Origin: Chrysogorgia sp. JL179-B06
Lineage: Eukaryota; Cnidaria; Anthozoa; Scleralcyonacea; Chrysogorgiidae
Reading direction: 5' to 3'
Assembly: GCA_035772405.1 (NCBI GenBank)
Contig: JAYKKM010000156.1
Location: 1,211,501-1,275,500 of the forward strand
Length of the DNA: 64,000 nucleotides
Under the pieces are notes generated by a model, which was not told where the DNA came from, did no database searches, and saw only the letters and a list, made by a program, of their open reading frames with translations. A program made the translations under genes and the position numbers. Below are positions 20,870-34,115 of this stretch, one piece after another (positions within the stretch are counted from its first letter, which is position 1; every line of letters begins with the position of its first letter).

Positions 20870-22880
20870 TTGGAAACATACATATATATATATATATACT
20901 TAACTCACATTTATTTTTGCATAATCTGCGTTAACTAGTTCTGTATTTACTGGTAGCCAATCATTAGATAGACTTAATTTAAAGCATACCTTCTAGGGGC
21001 CTTAGCATACCTTACTGACCATTGCAATTTACAAATGGCAACAATTCTGTAAAAATTTTCTATGTTCATGTAAATTAATTGTTCATATTGTAAACTTAAT
21101 ATCTGTCCATAATTTAACTTAATATCTGTCCAACTAATCATGCAGATATTTAAATTTTATATCTAAGCTTTCAGTTGTATGTAATCAGGGTTTGACAATA
21201 ATTTTTTTATTGTGGTATCCCACATTATGAATAATTACAGACTGGCATTATTTATGGGTATACTGGGTCAGACGAAATTGACACCTGGGTAATGAAATTT
21301 TTGCCCTCCTTTCTTCAGGCTATGAAATTTTTTGTTTACCAAAAACAAAAGTGTAACACACATAAAAATACAAAGTGTTTGTGTTTTTAGTGAGACAGAA
21401 AAAAACAACCCATAAATTTTTTTACAGTATTTCTGTTCATGCGTGAAACAGAATTTTAAAAGTTCCGAGACAAGACTCTCACCAGCATGGAAATGCACCA
21501 GCCATGCAACTTTCAAAACAACAAGCATTTCCATATTTCATATTGTAGGTACCAGGTTTTAAATTCACCAATTATTCTGCAAAAATTTTATTCCCTAATA
21601 GAGAGGGTCATGAAAAGATTTGAGTTTAGTTTTAAAATATATTTGTCAGGGATTTAAATAGTATCTAAGCATGGTTGATCTGTTTCCATACATAAGTTCA
21701 GTTCATTGGCTAAAGTGTTCCATATTCTGGTGACTCTGATCAAGTACAATCTTTGGTAGGTAGTTGTTTTACATATGCTTATTAGGTATGTACTTTTTAA
21801 CAGTAGTATTGCTTAAAGATCTAGTATATCTGCCGGTGGTACGTATACGTGGAATGACACACGGATCTACAGTAACTAAGCTGTGTGTTATTTTAAAGAA
21901 AAAGACCATGTCTAAGTACTGATGCCAATAACAAATGGGAAGTAAGGATAATGAAAGTAGCCTAGAGCTATAGCTATCAAGCAGTGATTCCACTTGCAAG
22001 GACATTTCCTTGCAGAAGGAAATTTTGGCCTTTGCAAGGAAAAATGCAAGGCAATAAAATTTACAAGGAAATGACAAGGAAATTTGATCTAAAACAAGGA
22101 AATTGAAAGGAAATTTGGAGATTCTTATAAAAAAACACTTATCCTACAATTGAGACGTATACTCATTGAAAGCCAATTTCAGCTGAATGAGAGGTAAGGG
22201 GAAGGTTCTTCGAAGTCCTTTCTCAAGTATTTTCCCACTTCCTTCACGTGTTAATCACGCGCGGTGTGTGGCTAACCGGATTATGGATGATTTTTGGGCC
22301 TCAAATTCATCTTCGTCGGTAGAATCCAATCAACTGAGAATTAAAGGAATTTGTTGACGAATTGTTTGAAAAGCATAATTGAATGAAACTGAGTAACTCA
22401 TGAGTCACGACTGCATTTAGACGCGATATAGCAGTGCTTCCACAAGTTGCAAGTGAAATTTCCTTTTACGATCCTTAAATTTACTTTTTTTTTATTAATT
22501 TCCTTGCAAAAATCACCAAATTTCCTTGTAATTTCCTTGCAGATATTTCTCAAAATAGCCAAATTTCCTATACTCTGGGTCTGGACCGGGAAGCGCATGG
22601 CTTAAATAGGCAGAGCTCCTTTAATAGGCAGAGTTCCTTTTGGCCTGTTTGATCTTAAGTGTATTCCTAACCCCCCGTATTTAGTGTCTTCCTAACCCTA
22701 ACGCCCGTTTTCCACCTCAATGTAACCCTAACCCAGGCCGTATTTTTATATTTATTGAGCTTTGTGTAGTATTTACAAAAATGAACATTTGTAAAAATAA
22801 TATTAAATTTAACATCCATAATCACTTTTATCAAGACAAGTAAATGATAAGAAATGCAAGTAATGCAATGAGCTTGCATT
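20870..22880. other. Intergenic, repeat relics only
   Basis: No supported gene. It contains a short (TA)n run at about 20882, two similar GCAGTGATTCCAC/GCAGTGCTTCCAC starts with AAGGAAATTT-rich sequence in opposite orientations (21983-22110 and 22430-22570; probably decayed hAT-like MITEs), and telomere-like CCCTAACCCTAA tracts near 22690-22735. Confidence 0.5.
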
Positions 22881-23059
22881 TAACAAAGGATTTGCTAATA
22901 TGCATTTGGTTTGGCATATACAAAGTTTCACATATTTTAGCAATTTTCTGATCCTGTGGTTTCAACATCTGTTTTCCAAAACAAAAAACTGGCATTCTTG
23001 GGATACCAAGAGACTGCAATACCAAAAGACTGAATTTACTGACAGTCAGTGCACGGTTG

Positions 23060-23400
23060 ACCAAAGAGAAGATACAAGGATCAACTGAAAGACTCTCAAG
23101 ATGTCTGCCATAAATGTTGCAGAGTTCGAGGCCAAAGCTGCTGATCGTTCTGCATCGCGCCGTCTCGTTAACCAGGGTGTCGGCGACTTTGACGACGTTA
23201 CGCAAGGAACAAGTCAGGGAGCGACGCATACGACGAAAAGAGAAAGCCGCCACACCGGCCAACACCAGTGTAAACTTTCCCTGTGACCAGTGCGACAAAG
23301 TGTGTACTTCGCGAATCGGGTTACACAGTCATCTACAGGCACAAGCGAGAATGGCACCGATGACACAAAACAACAGTGTCAACAATAATTCATGATGCAA
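23060..23400 (+). mobile_element. 3' end of a LINE ORF2 with terminal zinc finger
   Basis: Plus-strand frames read RRYKDQLKDS (about 23065), then INVAEFEAKAADRSASRRLV, and in a shifted frame CDQCDKVCTSRIGLHSHLQA before stops. Ordered KRYKD..LK, DR..WR..V and a C2H2-like C-x2-C...H-x-H motif with SRIGL.SH are the usual C-terminus of one metazoan LINE group. At least two frameshifts are present, so it is a dead fragment. Confidence 0.7.
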
Positions 23401-23632
23401 GGACAACAATGGATCAGTCGGCATCGACTGCCAAACCGACGACGATTAAGATGAAGCGTTTTAATTAGGGCATTTGCAGTTATTTCCCTGCAAATCTGTC
23501 AGGAAGTTTTATTACGGTAATTTATACTTGGAATTTGAACACCCAATTGAACATTGAGACAAACTCTGTCTCACATTTCTGAACAATGTGTAGGGAAATA
23601 CTTTAATTTCATTAATCAGTTACAAAGCATCA

Positions 23633-25542
23633 TTAACGTTTTCCACCAACACGGCCAACGCTCTTTCCTCCTTTTCCTTTGGCTTGCTTCAATTTTGCTG
23701 GCTGTTGCCCCTGGACCTAAAAGATTAAAATTATTACCAACTCTATCAAAGGTACTTATCCTGACCAGCTGACAATTTAAGAAAATAAAGTATTGAGAAA
23801 CAAACTCTGAATATTAACATCTCAAGATTTGAGTATAGTGGCCTAACCAATTAACAATATGAAATATTTTTGTGTAAAAATACTCAGGAAAACACAATTT
23901 ATTTATTATCGAAATCACTAGAGTAGTTCAGTGGTTAATTGTTGTTTTGGAAACGAACATATATTGGAGGGGTCAATTTGAATGTACCATGTGATATGAA
24001 GTTAATGCATTACATGATTCAACAATACAATTATTTGCTCTGCACAAAGTCTTGTTTCTTCAAAGATGGAAGTAAAGGCAAAACTCTAACCATAATATGG
24101 CTTGAAAAAATTCATTTTGATCATTTGGCCGATGTTTTTTAATCAAATGGTTTTGCAACTGTAGGATCTAATCTACGAATGCCAATCGATCCTGATGACA
24201 TCAATGTTAATCTGCTTCCACACTTTGCCTTCTTCGATCAATCTAATCTATTTTATGCTTTTGACTGCATTAATCTGTGCATTTGTTGATGATTTAAACA
24301 CCAGCGTTGAAGTGATGGACTGTTTGGAAGCTGATTTACGTGCAAGCGTTTGGCATTGACGATGCTGCAGTTACAAATCCATGTCTCAAAAACATTGGCC
24401 AAATTATCTAAATTTTTCAAAGCCATACTTTGGTTGGAGTTTTGCCTTTACTTCCATCTTTGGAGAAACAAGACTTCTTGTTATGAAATTGTTTTATTGT
24501 AATTTGTGCAAGGAACTTCACATCACATGGTACATTCAAATTGACCTCTAACGTTGGTTTCCAAACAACAATTAACCACTATAATGATTTTGATAGTAAT
24601 GAAAAACAAATTTTGGCTAAGTTGTAATACACTCATAATTTACCAAGTGTAAATGATTCACCAAGTGCAAATGTCAAATACCGTATATCACGGTGTATAA
24701 GTCGATTTCCTAGGACCAAATATTGATGTCAAAAACCTGACCTTGACTTAGAAGTAAAACGGATAAACTAGTACCCAGTCCTCTTGATGTTAGCAGGAGT
24801 TAGCATGAAATGCGTGCTATTTATACGTGTCGATTCGCCTATTTCGTTACGCAAATAATGAAGCAAGTTTCAAATTAAAGGTTGTAGACTTTGCAGAAAA
24901 CTCAAATAACTCTGCTGCTGGACGTACAGTAAGTATGGCGTTAATGAAAAGCTCCTTCAAGACTGGCGGAAACAACAAGAGAAAATTCAGAAGTACCGAG
25001 GACAAAATACGCTGATCGAACTACCACTGGCCGAAACTCGAAGAACATATAGATGATAACAGATGTTCGGGTTATGTCATTACAAGAAACCAAATAAGAT
25101 TGCAAGCCAAAGCATTGGCAAAAAAAAACATGTTGGCTTACTATTATATAAGACTAGCATACTATTATAGAGTAAGTTGTAAATACTGTTAAGGTTCGAT
25201 TAAGCATATTTATTTGTTTCCGTAAAATACTTCCATTTTCTTTTTTAAAGATTTGTTGTATTACGCTATTAAAATTTCTGTTACCAGTAACTATTTAATT
25301 TGGGGACTCAACTTATACACAGGGTATCCTAGAAATCACAATTTTTTGCCCAAAAATTAGGGGGTCGACTTATGTGCCAGGTCGACTTGTACGCCGTGAT
25401 ATACGGTATTAACTTTAATATACCGTACTAGTTGGGAGAAGTTGGTGATCATTTCCTGTATTTTCAAAAACCAAAAGCAACAGATCTTACCTTAGTTGTC
25501 TTTTTGACATCCTTCTTTTGTCTAATTTTATCCTTTGCAGAC
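23633..25542 (-). CDS. Last two exons of an unidentified lysine-rich protein gene
   Basis: Minus-strand exons 25542-25491 (52 nt) and 23716-23633 (84 nt including TAA) have good splice signals: ATTCAG before, AAG|GTAAGA after the first, and AATCTTTTAG before the second. They join in phase 0. The peptide reads SAKDKIRQKKDVKKTTK, then VQGQQPAKLKQAKGKGGK, then SVGRVGGKR. Basic, Lys-rich tails of this kind are common in RNA-binding and ribosome-associated proteins, but no family is recognised. Upstream exons would lie above 25.55 kb, where repeats begin. The intron carries a pogo-like element and a foldback. Confidence 0.5.
23925..24600. mobile_element. Foldback element (about 180-250 bp arms)
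   Basis: The left arm (23930-24185) starts GTGGTTAATTGTTGTTTTGG and includes AAGTCTTGTTTCTTCAAAGA and GATGGAAGTAAAGGCAAAAC. The right arm (24350-24600) is its inverted copy, GTTTTGCCTTTACTTCCATC through CCAAACAACAATTAACCAC. The loop has no gene. Confidence 0.8.
24679..25408 (+). mobile_element. Pogo/Tigger-like DNA transposon remnant with TA target duplication
   Basis: Perfect 13-bp terminal repeats CCGTATATCACGG (24681) and CCGTGATATACGG (ending 25406) are flanked by TA on both sides, as in Tc1/mariner-pogo elements. The homology extends inward (GTATAAGTCGA / TCGACTTGTACG). The interior encodes a helix-turn-helix start, ASFKLKVVDFAENSNNSAAG, continued in a shifted frame as GVNEKLLQDWRKQQEKI. 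This Brinker/CENP-B-type DNA-binding pattern heads many pogo-group transposases. No catalytic DDE region remains. The 726-bp element is non-autonomous. Confidence 0.8.
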
Positions 25543-25782
25543 CTGAATAAAGTACACAGGACATTGTTAAATTGAAGTGTGCTTGTAAATGACAAACATT
25601 GTGTAATTCTAAATTTTAACCTACTACAATAGGAATTACAGTAAAATGATGGCAGCAACCCTTTTGGAGTTGTGAGTTTTCTAACTGTGGCGGTTTACTT
25701 GTTTTTTTTCCAGACAGTTTTTTTACCCGAACTTCCTCACCCCGGCAGCATCCAGAAACACATCAAGCAGTTTCTCTCATCC

Positions 25783-28700
25783 ATACATGTCCAATACTGT
25801 CGCATTCATACGGATCGTAAAGGTTATTTACCATCCGTAATCTATATTTTCGTTTCGTGACTTCGCTCATGGATTCATACGGATCGTAAACGGTATTTAC
25901 GATCCGTAATCTACATTCTCGTTTCGTGAGTCATACGGATCGTATACGGATGGTAAACGTTATTTACCATCCGTAATCTACATTTTCGTTTGGTTAATTG
26001 CGTCATGCTGCGCAGCCTGCGCTTCACGAATGAAGTCCAGCTGAGCTAGAACATTGCACCTAACCAAATGACCTTACCATCCGTACGGATCGTACCGATC
26101 GTACGGATCGAAAATACTTGATTTACGATCCGTAATCTACATTCTCGTTTCGTGAGTCATACGGATCGTATACGGATGGTAAACGTTATTTACGTTCCGT
26201 AATGGTTAATTGCGTCATGCTGCGCAGCCTGCGCTTCACAAATGAAGTCCAGCTGAGCTAGAACATTGCACCTCACCAAATGACCTTACCATCCGTACGG
26301 ATCGTACGGATCGTACGGATCGAAAATACTTGATTTACGATCCGTCAGTTCAACGACCAATCAACTCCAGCTGAGCGAGCACATGACAACCTTACAAAAT
26401 TAAACAACTTACGATCCGTGCGCTTCGTACAGCTCGTATATACTGATTACAAATACTAATTCATTTACAATGGGTAAACGAAAATACACAGCTTAATATC
26501 ATAATAATATCGTAACTTTAAAACCATATTAACAATCACCTTGAAACGTTAAAGCAATAACAACTTCTTTTACGTAGCATGTGATACATGATTGCCTCGT
26601 TCTTAAAAAACTTTCCTCAATCAAGCGCTAAAGTCATATAACTATAAACATAATCACCTGAAACGCTAAACGAATATGAACTTCTATCGCGTCGTGTATT
26701 ATATACTGACGATTGCCTCGTTCTCAAAAAACCTTGCAAAGCTAAAGGAATATGAATTTATATGACGTCGCTTGTCATATATACATGATGATTTATATAT
26801 CACGTCGTGTCATACAGCATTGCCTTGTTCGCAAAAAACCTTGCAAACGCTCAAGATATATGAATTTATATGACGTCGCTTGTCATATATACATGATGAT
26901 TTATATATCACGTCGTGTCATACAGCATTGCCTTGTTCTCAAAAAACCTTGCAAACGCTCAAGGAATATGAATTTATATGACGTCGCTTGTCATATATAC
27001 ATGATGATTTATACAGGATTGCCTCGTTCTCAAAAAACCTTGCAATCGCTCAAGGAATATGAATTTATATGACGTCGCTTGTCATATATACATGATGATT
27101 TATAAACGATCCGTCAGTTCAACGACCAATCAACTCCAGCTGAGCGAGCACATGACAACCTTACAAAATTAAACAACTTACGATCCGTGCGCTTCGTACA
27201 GCTCGTATATACTGATTACAAATACTAATTCATTTACAATGGGTAAACGAAAATACACAGCTTAATATCATAATAATATCGTAACTTTAAAACCATATTA
27301 ACAATCACCTTGAAACGTTAAAGCAATAACAACTTCTTTTACGTAGCATGTGATACATGATTGCCTCGTTCTTAAAAAACTTTCCTCAATCAAGCGCTAA
27401 AGTCATATAACTATAAACATAATCACCTGAAACGCTAAACGAATATGAACTTCTATCGCGTCGTGTATTATATACTGACGATTGCCTCGTTCTCAAAAAA
27501 CCTTGCAAAGCTAAAGGAATATGAATTTATATGACGTCGCTTGTCATATATACATGATGATTTATATATCACGTCGTGTCATACAGCATTGCCTTGTTCG
27601 CAAAAAACCTTGCAAACGCTCAAGATATATGAATTTATATGACGTCGCTTGTCATATATACATGATGATTTATATATCACGTCGTGTCATACAGCATTGC
27701 CTTGTTCTCAAAAAACCTTGCAAACGCTCAAGGAATATGAATTTATATGACGTCGCTTGTCATATTATATATACATGATGATTTATACAGGATTGCCTCG
27801 TTCTCAAAAAACCTTGCAATCGCTCAAGGAATATGAATTTATATGACGTCGCTTGTCATATATACATGATGATTTATATATCACGTCGTGTCATACAGGT
27901 GTCATACAGCATTGCCTCGTTCTCAAAAAACCTTGCAAACGCTCAAGGAATATGAATTTATATGACGTCGCTTGTCATATATACATGATGATTTATACAG
28001 GATTGCCTCGTTCTCAAAAAACCTTGCAATCGCTCAAGGAATATGAATTTATATGACGTCGCTTGTCATATATACATGATGATTTATACAGGATTGCCTC
28101 GTTCTAAAAAAAACTTGCAAACGCTCAAGGAAGTCAACTTATTATATGACGTCGCTTGTCATAACTATAAACAAAATCACCTGAAACGCTAAATAAATAT
28201 TAACTTATATGACGACTCGCTTGTCATAACTATAAACAAAATCAGCTGAAACGCTTGGGAACTTATAACACGCCGCGTGTTATACAGGATATTGTAACCT
28301 GCGATTTCTTGCCATCACGATCACTCACACCACGCTTAATATGCTGACACTGTCACTCATGACACCGGCCAAGGCGGCCAACTCGTCATTGTTATCACAA
28401 TTATCAAATTCTTTGTTTGCAATAACATTTATCTTCTATTTTACATGTATAACAGCCACAGCTATATTGATGTTACTTTCACTGCAATAAGCCTACCACT
28501 TATTTTTGCAATTTTGCACAATTCTACGCACCACTTCCCTTGCGATAGTAACATCTTATATGCCATATCAAACAAAATCACCTGAAACGCTAAAGGAATG
28601 TCAACTTATATCACGTTGCGTGTTATACACGATTGCCTCGTTATACTTCTCCTCCTTCTTAATGTCCATGAAATCGGCCTCTCATATTTTATCTATAACT

Positions 28701-29406
28701 TATTACGTCACCACTACAATGAAATGCAACCGTTTCGGCAATCCTGGGCTATCGAAAAGGTTTCATCTCCCTTCGAGATTTTCATAATGCAATTAACTAC
28801 ACGATGGTTTGTAGAGCTGCTGTCCCCACCTAAAAACCTTACTTAAACTTTCTTTGTCAAGTTACCCGAAACTTTAAAGCAATATCAACTTATATGACAT
28901 CGCATTTCATACATCATTGATTTGTTCTTACAGAACGTTGCACAACAGTCCAGTCAAGCGGTAATTACATATCAACTCACATGTAAAATCCTTCATTCGT
29001 TTTTAGCAACGTTATATCTTATTAAATTTTAATATACTAACGATATTAACTTAAATATAATATCATTGCCTCCTTAACAAACGTTCGTCTACCTCGTTCC
29101 CAGGGCCTTATCTCCGCCACTTTTAGCCCGCTTTTACACTACACACCAACAACATCAATTAATCTTAACACAAATTTATTATTCAAAATATGACACAACC
29201 AAAACAATGCAATACTATCATTTATAAACTGAAATGCCCTCTACAATTAATGAAAACTCCAACTTTTGGACAAGTGCCTAATATTCAGAAAGTTACTAAA
29301 AACCTACAAACGCCCTTTCCTCCAAACAACAAACAATCGTCACCTAGCTTATAAATGTTATTACATATGAAGTTCGAGTTCCGGGCATCGTGTGATATAA
29401 AACTAC
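25783..29406 (+). repeat. 3.6-kb direct repeat, copy 1
   Basis: The unit runs from ATACATGTCCAATACTGTCG to GTGTGATATAAAACTAC and is followed directly by a second copy offset by 3624 bp. Inside are TACGGATCG/CCATCCGTA blocks (25.8-26.35 kb), a 767-bp sub-duplication (CGATCCGTCAGTTCAACG at about 26338 and 27105) and many units of about 100 bp with TTTATATGACGTCGCTTGTC, ATATACATGATGATTTATA and GCCTCGTTCTCAAAAAACC. The last 1.1 kb is unique within the unit. No credible gene: the open frames here repeat the same about 33 residues. Confidence 0.9.
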
Positions 29407-32400
29407 ATACATGTCCAATACTGTCGCATTCATACGGATCGTAAAGGTTATTTACCATCCGTAATCTATATTTTCGTTTCGTGACTTCGCTCATGGATTC
29501 ATACGGATCGTAAACGGTATTTACGATCCGTAATCTACATTCTCGTTTCGTGAGTCATACGGATCGTATACGGATGGTAAACGTTATTTACCATCCGTAA
29601 TCTACATTTTCGTTTGGTTAATTGCGTCATGCTGCGCAGCCTGCGCTTCACGAATGAAGTCCAGCTGAGCTAGAACATTGCACCTAACCAAATGACCTTA
29701 CCATCCGTACGGATCGTACCGATCGTACGGATCGAAAATACTTGATTTACGATCCGTAATCTACATTCTCGTTTCGTGAGTCATACGGATCGTATACGGA
29801 TGGTAAACGTTATTTACGTTCCGTAATGGTTAATTGCGTCATGCTGCGCAGCCTGCGCTTCACAAATGAAGTCCAGCTGAGCTAGAACATTGCACCTCAC
29901 CAAATGACCTTACCATCCGTACGGATCGTACGGATCGTACGGATCGAAAATACTTGATTTACGATCCGTCAGTTCAACGACCAATCAACTCCAGCTGAGC
30001 GAGCACATGACAACCTTACAAAATTAAACAACTTACGATCCGTGCGCTTCGTACAGCTCGTATATACTGATTACAAATACTAATTCATTTACAATGGGTA
30101 AACGAAAATACACAGCTTAATATCATAATAATATCGTAACTTTAAAACCATATTAACAATCACCTTGAAACGTTAAAGCAATAACAACTTCTTTTACGTA
30201 GCATGTGATACATGATTGCCTCGTTCTTAAAAAACTTTCCTCAATCAAGCGCTAAAGTCATATAACTATAAACATAATCACCTGAAACGCTAAACGAATA
30301 TGAACTTCTATCGCGTCGTGTATTATATACTGACGATTGCCTCGTTCTCAAAAAAACCTTGCAAAGCTAAAGGAATATGAATTTATATGACGTCGCTTGT
30401 CATATATACATGATGATTTATATATCACGTCGTGTCATACAGCATTGCCTTGTTCGCAAAAAACCTTGCAAACGCTCAAGATATATGAATTTATATGACG
30501 TCGCTTGTCATATATACATGATGATTTATATATCACGTCGTGTCATACAGCATTGCCTTGTTCTCAAAAAACCTTGCAAACGCTCAAGGAATATGAATTT
30601 ATATGACGTCGCTTGTCATATATACATGATGATTTATACAGGATTGCCTCGTTCTCAAAAAACCTTGCAATCGCTCAAGGAATATGAATTTATATGACGT
30701 CGCTTGTCATATATACATGATGATTTATAAACGATCCGTCAGTTCAACGACCAATCAACTCCAGCTGAGCGAGCACATGACAACCTTACAAAATTAAACA
30801 ACTTACGATCCGTGCGCTTCGTACAGCTCGTATATACTGATTACAAATACTAATTCATTTACAATGGGTAAACGAAAATACACAGCTTAATATCATAATA
30901 ATATCGTAACTTTAAAACCATATTAACAATCACCTTGAAACGTTAAAGCAATAACAACTTCTTTTACGTAGCATGTGATACATGATTGCCTCGTTCTTAA
31001 AAAACTTTCCTCAATCAAGCGCTAAAGTCATATAACTATAAACATAATCACCTGAAACGCTAAACGAATATGAACTTCTATCGCGTCGTGTATTATATAC
31101 TGACGATTGCCTCGTTCTCAAAAAACCTTGCAAAGCTAAAGGAATATGAATTTATATGACGTCGCTTGTCATATATACATGATGATTTATATATCACGTC
31201 GTGTCATACAGCATTGCCTTGTTCGCAAAAAACCTTGCAAACGCTCAAGATATATGAATTTATATGACGTCGCTTGTCATATATACATGATGATTTATAT
31301 ATCACGTCGTGTCATACAGCATTGCCTTGTTCTCAAAAAACCTTGCAAACGCTCAAGGAATATGAATTTATATGACGTCGCTTGTCATATTATATATACA
31401 TGATGATTTATACAGGATTGCCTCGTTCTCAAAAAACCTTGCAATCGCTCAAGGAATATGAATTTATATGACGTCGCTTGTCATATATACATGATGATTT
31501 ATATATCACGTCGTGTCATAGGTGTCATACAGCATTGCCTTGTTCGCAAAAAAACTTGCAAACGCTCAAGATATATGAATTTATATGACGTCGCTTGTCA
31601 TATATACATGATGATTTATATATCACGTCGTGTCATACAGCATTGCCTTGTTCTCAAAAAACCTTGCAAACGCTCAAGGAATATGAATTTATATGACGTC
31701 GCTTGTCATATATACATGATGATTTATACAGGATTGCCTCGTTCTCAAAAAACCTTGCAATCGCTCAAGGAATATGAATTTATATGACGTCGCTTGTCAT
31801 ATATACATGATGATTTATACAGGATTGCCTCGTTCTAAAAAAAACTTGCAAACGCTCAAGGAAGTCAACTTATTATATGACGTCGCTTGTCATAACTATA
31901 AACAAAATCACCTGAAACGCTAAATAAATATTAACTTATATGACGACTCGCTTGTCATAACTATAAACAAAATCAGCTGAAACGCTTGGGAACTTATAAC
32001 ACGCCGCGTGTTATACAGGATATTGTAACCTGCGATTTCTTGCCATCACGATCACTCACACCACGCTTAATATGCTGACACTGTCACTCATGACACCGGC
32101 CAAGGCGGCCAACTCGTCATTGTTATCACAATTATCAAATTCTTTGTTTGCAATAACATTTATCTTCTATTTTACATGTATAACAGCCACAGCTATATTG
32201 ATGTTACTTTCACTGCAATAAGCCTACCACTTATTTTTGCAATTTTGCACAATTCTACGCACCACTTCCCTTGCGATAGTAACATCTTATATGCCATAAT
32301 GTCAACTTATATCACGTTGCGTGTTATACACGATTGCCTCGTTATACTTCTCCTCCTTCTTAATGTCCATGAAATCGGCCTCTCATATTTTATCTATAAC

Positions 32401-33105
32401 TTATTACGTCACCACTACAATGAAATGCAACCGTTTCGGCAATCCTGGGCTATCGAAAAGGTTTCATCTCCCTTCGAGATTTTCATAATGCAATTAACTA
32501 CACGATGGTTTGTAGAGCTGCTGTCCCCACCTAAAAACCTTACTTAAACTTTCTTTGTCAAGTTACCCGAAACTTTAAAGCAATATCAACTTATATGACA
32601 TCGCATTTCATACATCATTGATTTGTTCTTACAGAACGTTGCACAACAGTCCAGTCAAGCGGTAATTACATATCAACTCACATGTAAAATCCTTCATTCG
32701 TTTTTAGCAACGTTATATCTTATTAAATTTTAATATTAACGATATTAACTTAAATATAATATCATTGCCTCCTTAACAAACGTTCGTCTACCTCGTTCCC
32801 AGGGCCTTATCTCCGCCACTTTTAGCCCGCTTTTACACTACACACCAACAACATCAATTAATCTTAACACAAATTTATTATTCAAAATATGACACAACCA
32901 AAACAATGCAATACTATCATTTATAAACTGAAATGCCCTCTACAATTAATGAAAACTCCAACTTTTGGACAAGTGCCTAATATTCAGAAAGTTACTAAAA
33001 ACCTACAAACGCCCTTTCCTCCAAACAACAAACAATCGTCACCTAGCTTATAAATGTTATTACATATGAAGTTCGAGTTCCGGGCATCGTGTGATATAAA
33101 ACTAC
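29407..33105 (+). repeat. 3.7-kb direct repeat, copy 2
   Basis: Nearly identical to copy 1 over its whole length. Differences are small: an additional roughly 100-bp internal unit near 31.5 kb, loss of about 30 bp at 32297 (GCCATAATGTCAAC against the longer copy 1 text near 28570), and single-base changes. The high identity implies a recent duplication or an assembly effect. It ends at ATAAAACTAC, after which unrelated sequence begins. Confidence 0.9.
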
Positions 33106-34115
33106 TGTTGTCACCTCACAGGACAAATTGATGCCTGTGATGAGATATTAGGTAAATAGTTCAACATCGACTGAGGCACACTATTCTTGACACCCCCCCC
33201 CCCTATTCTTGACACGGGTTTCCAGTGCGTAACTCGTACTCAGTCTCTTTGCCGAGCTATGTATAGCCGACGCTGCGTGCAGACTCTACATGTCTTGTAT
33301 TGTCTTGTCTTGACTTGACAACTTGACTTGTCTTTTCTTGTTCTGTCTTGATAACTTGTCTTGTCTTATCATGTCCGGGGCCACTTACTGGGGAAACAAA
33401 GGAAAACTGCGCATGTTCTATTTGCACGCTGTCTACAGTACAGAAAGATTCACGGTAACAATAACCAGTTATTTATTTACTGGGAATCGAATAGTTGACA
33501 CTAAAATCGACTCCGCTGTTTTGTCTGTTTTGGTTTGCTTATGAACTGCCGAAATTCGACACTATTTGAGAGCCTGTGGATAAGAAACCCGATATTTCCA
33601 TAACAAACGCTTCAGTACTTTACTATCAAAGATTATGTAAATGCGTTCGACGCATGTGGACCAGTAAATGGTGAATGAACATTGGTTTATAAACATAAAA
33701 TTATGCTGTAACGAATTATGAAAATACAGCGTCTAAATTGAAGGTTAACATTAGCCTCCTCCGCCTGCGGACGAGGCTAGGTTAACCTCGATGTTTTTGA
33801 CAACGGTGATCCCGCATTCCCGTTCGTTAGTTCAATTTGAAATATGACCGGTAGATAAGTCAGCCGCAAATATTACAAACGTGAAGTTCGATTTGGCAAA
33901 CGTGTCGCCTGAATGGAAAATTTATAGTCGCGAGGCTTGCTCGTTTCAAATAAATGTTGTTCGAATTAGATGTATGGCGTTCAAATGGTCACATTGAATT
34001 TTGACATTCTAAACGCGCCATATCATATGTTATTTTAAAAACTAGAAGTTCTTATCACAAGTGAAATGCTGCATGCCTCGCGACTGACACAGGAGCAGTG
34101 TGGATAACGAGCTTG
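33106..34115. other. Gap with TTGTC repeat, no recognised gene
   Basis: A duplicated CTATTCTTGACAC flanks a C-rich run (about 33180-33220). A degenerate CTTGTCTTGT(C/A) repeat occupies 33290-33375. The remainder is unremarkable non-coding sequence. Confidence 0.5.

Noticed and set aside
22675..22735. Telomere (CCCTAA)n
   Set aside because: Only a few degenerate units within the chromosome; the same at 14605-14640.
22831..23298. 155-codon minus-strand frame
   Set aside because: It lies antisense to a recognisable LINE C-terminus on the plus strand.
25712..25782. Exon-like stretch (TTTCCAG acceptor, then VFLPELPHPGSIQKHIKQFL) in frame with the kinase remnant
   Set aside because: The peptide does not resemble a thymidine kinase N-terminus and no upstream exons are visible; kept only as context for the possible 9-bp duplication.
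26752..31787. Recurring 85-109 codon frames (MNLYDVACHIYMM type)
   Set aside because: The same short repeat unit read over and over, with no independent conservation.
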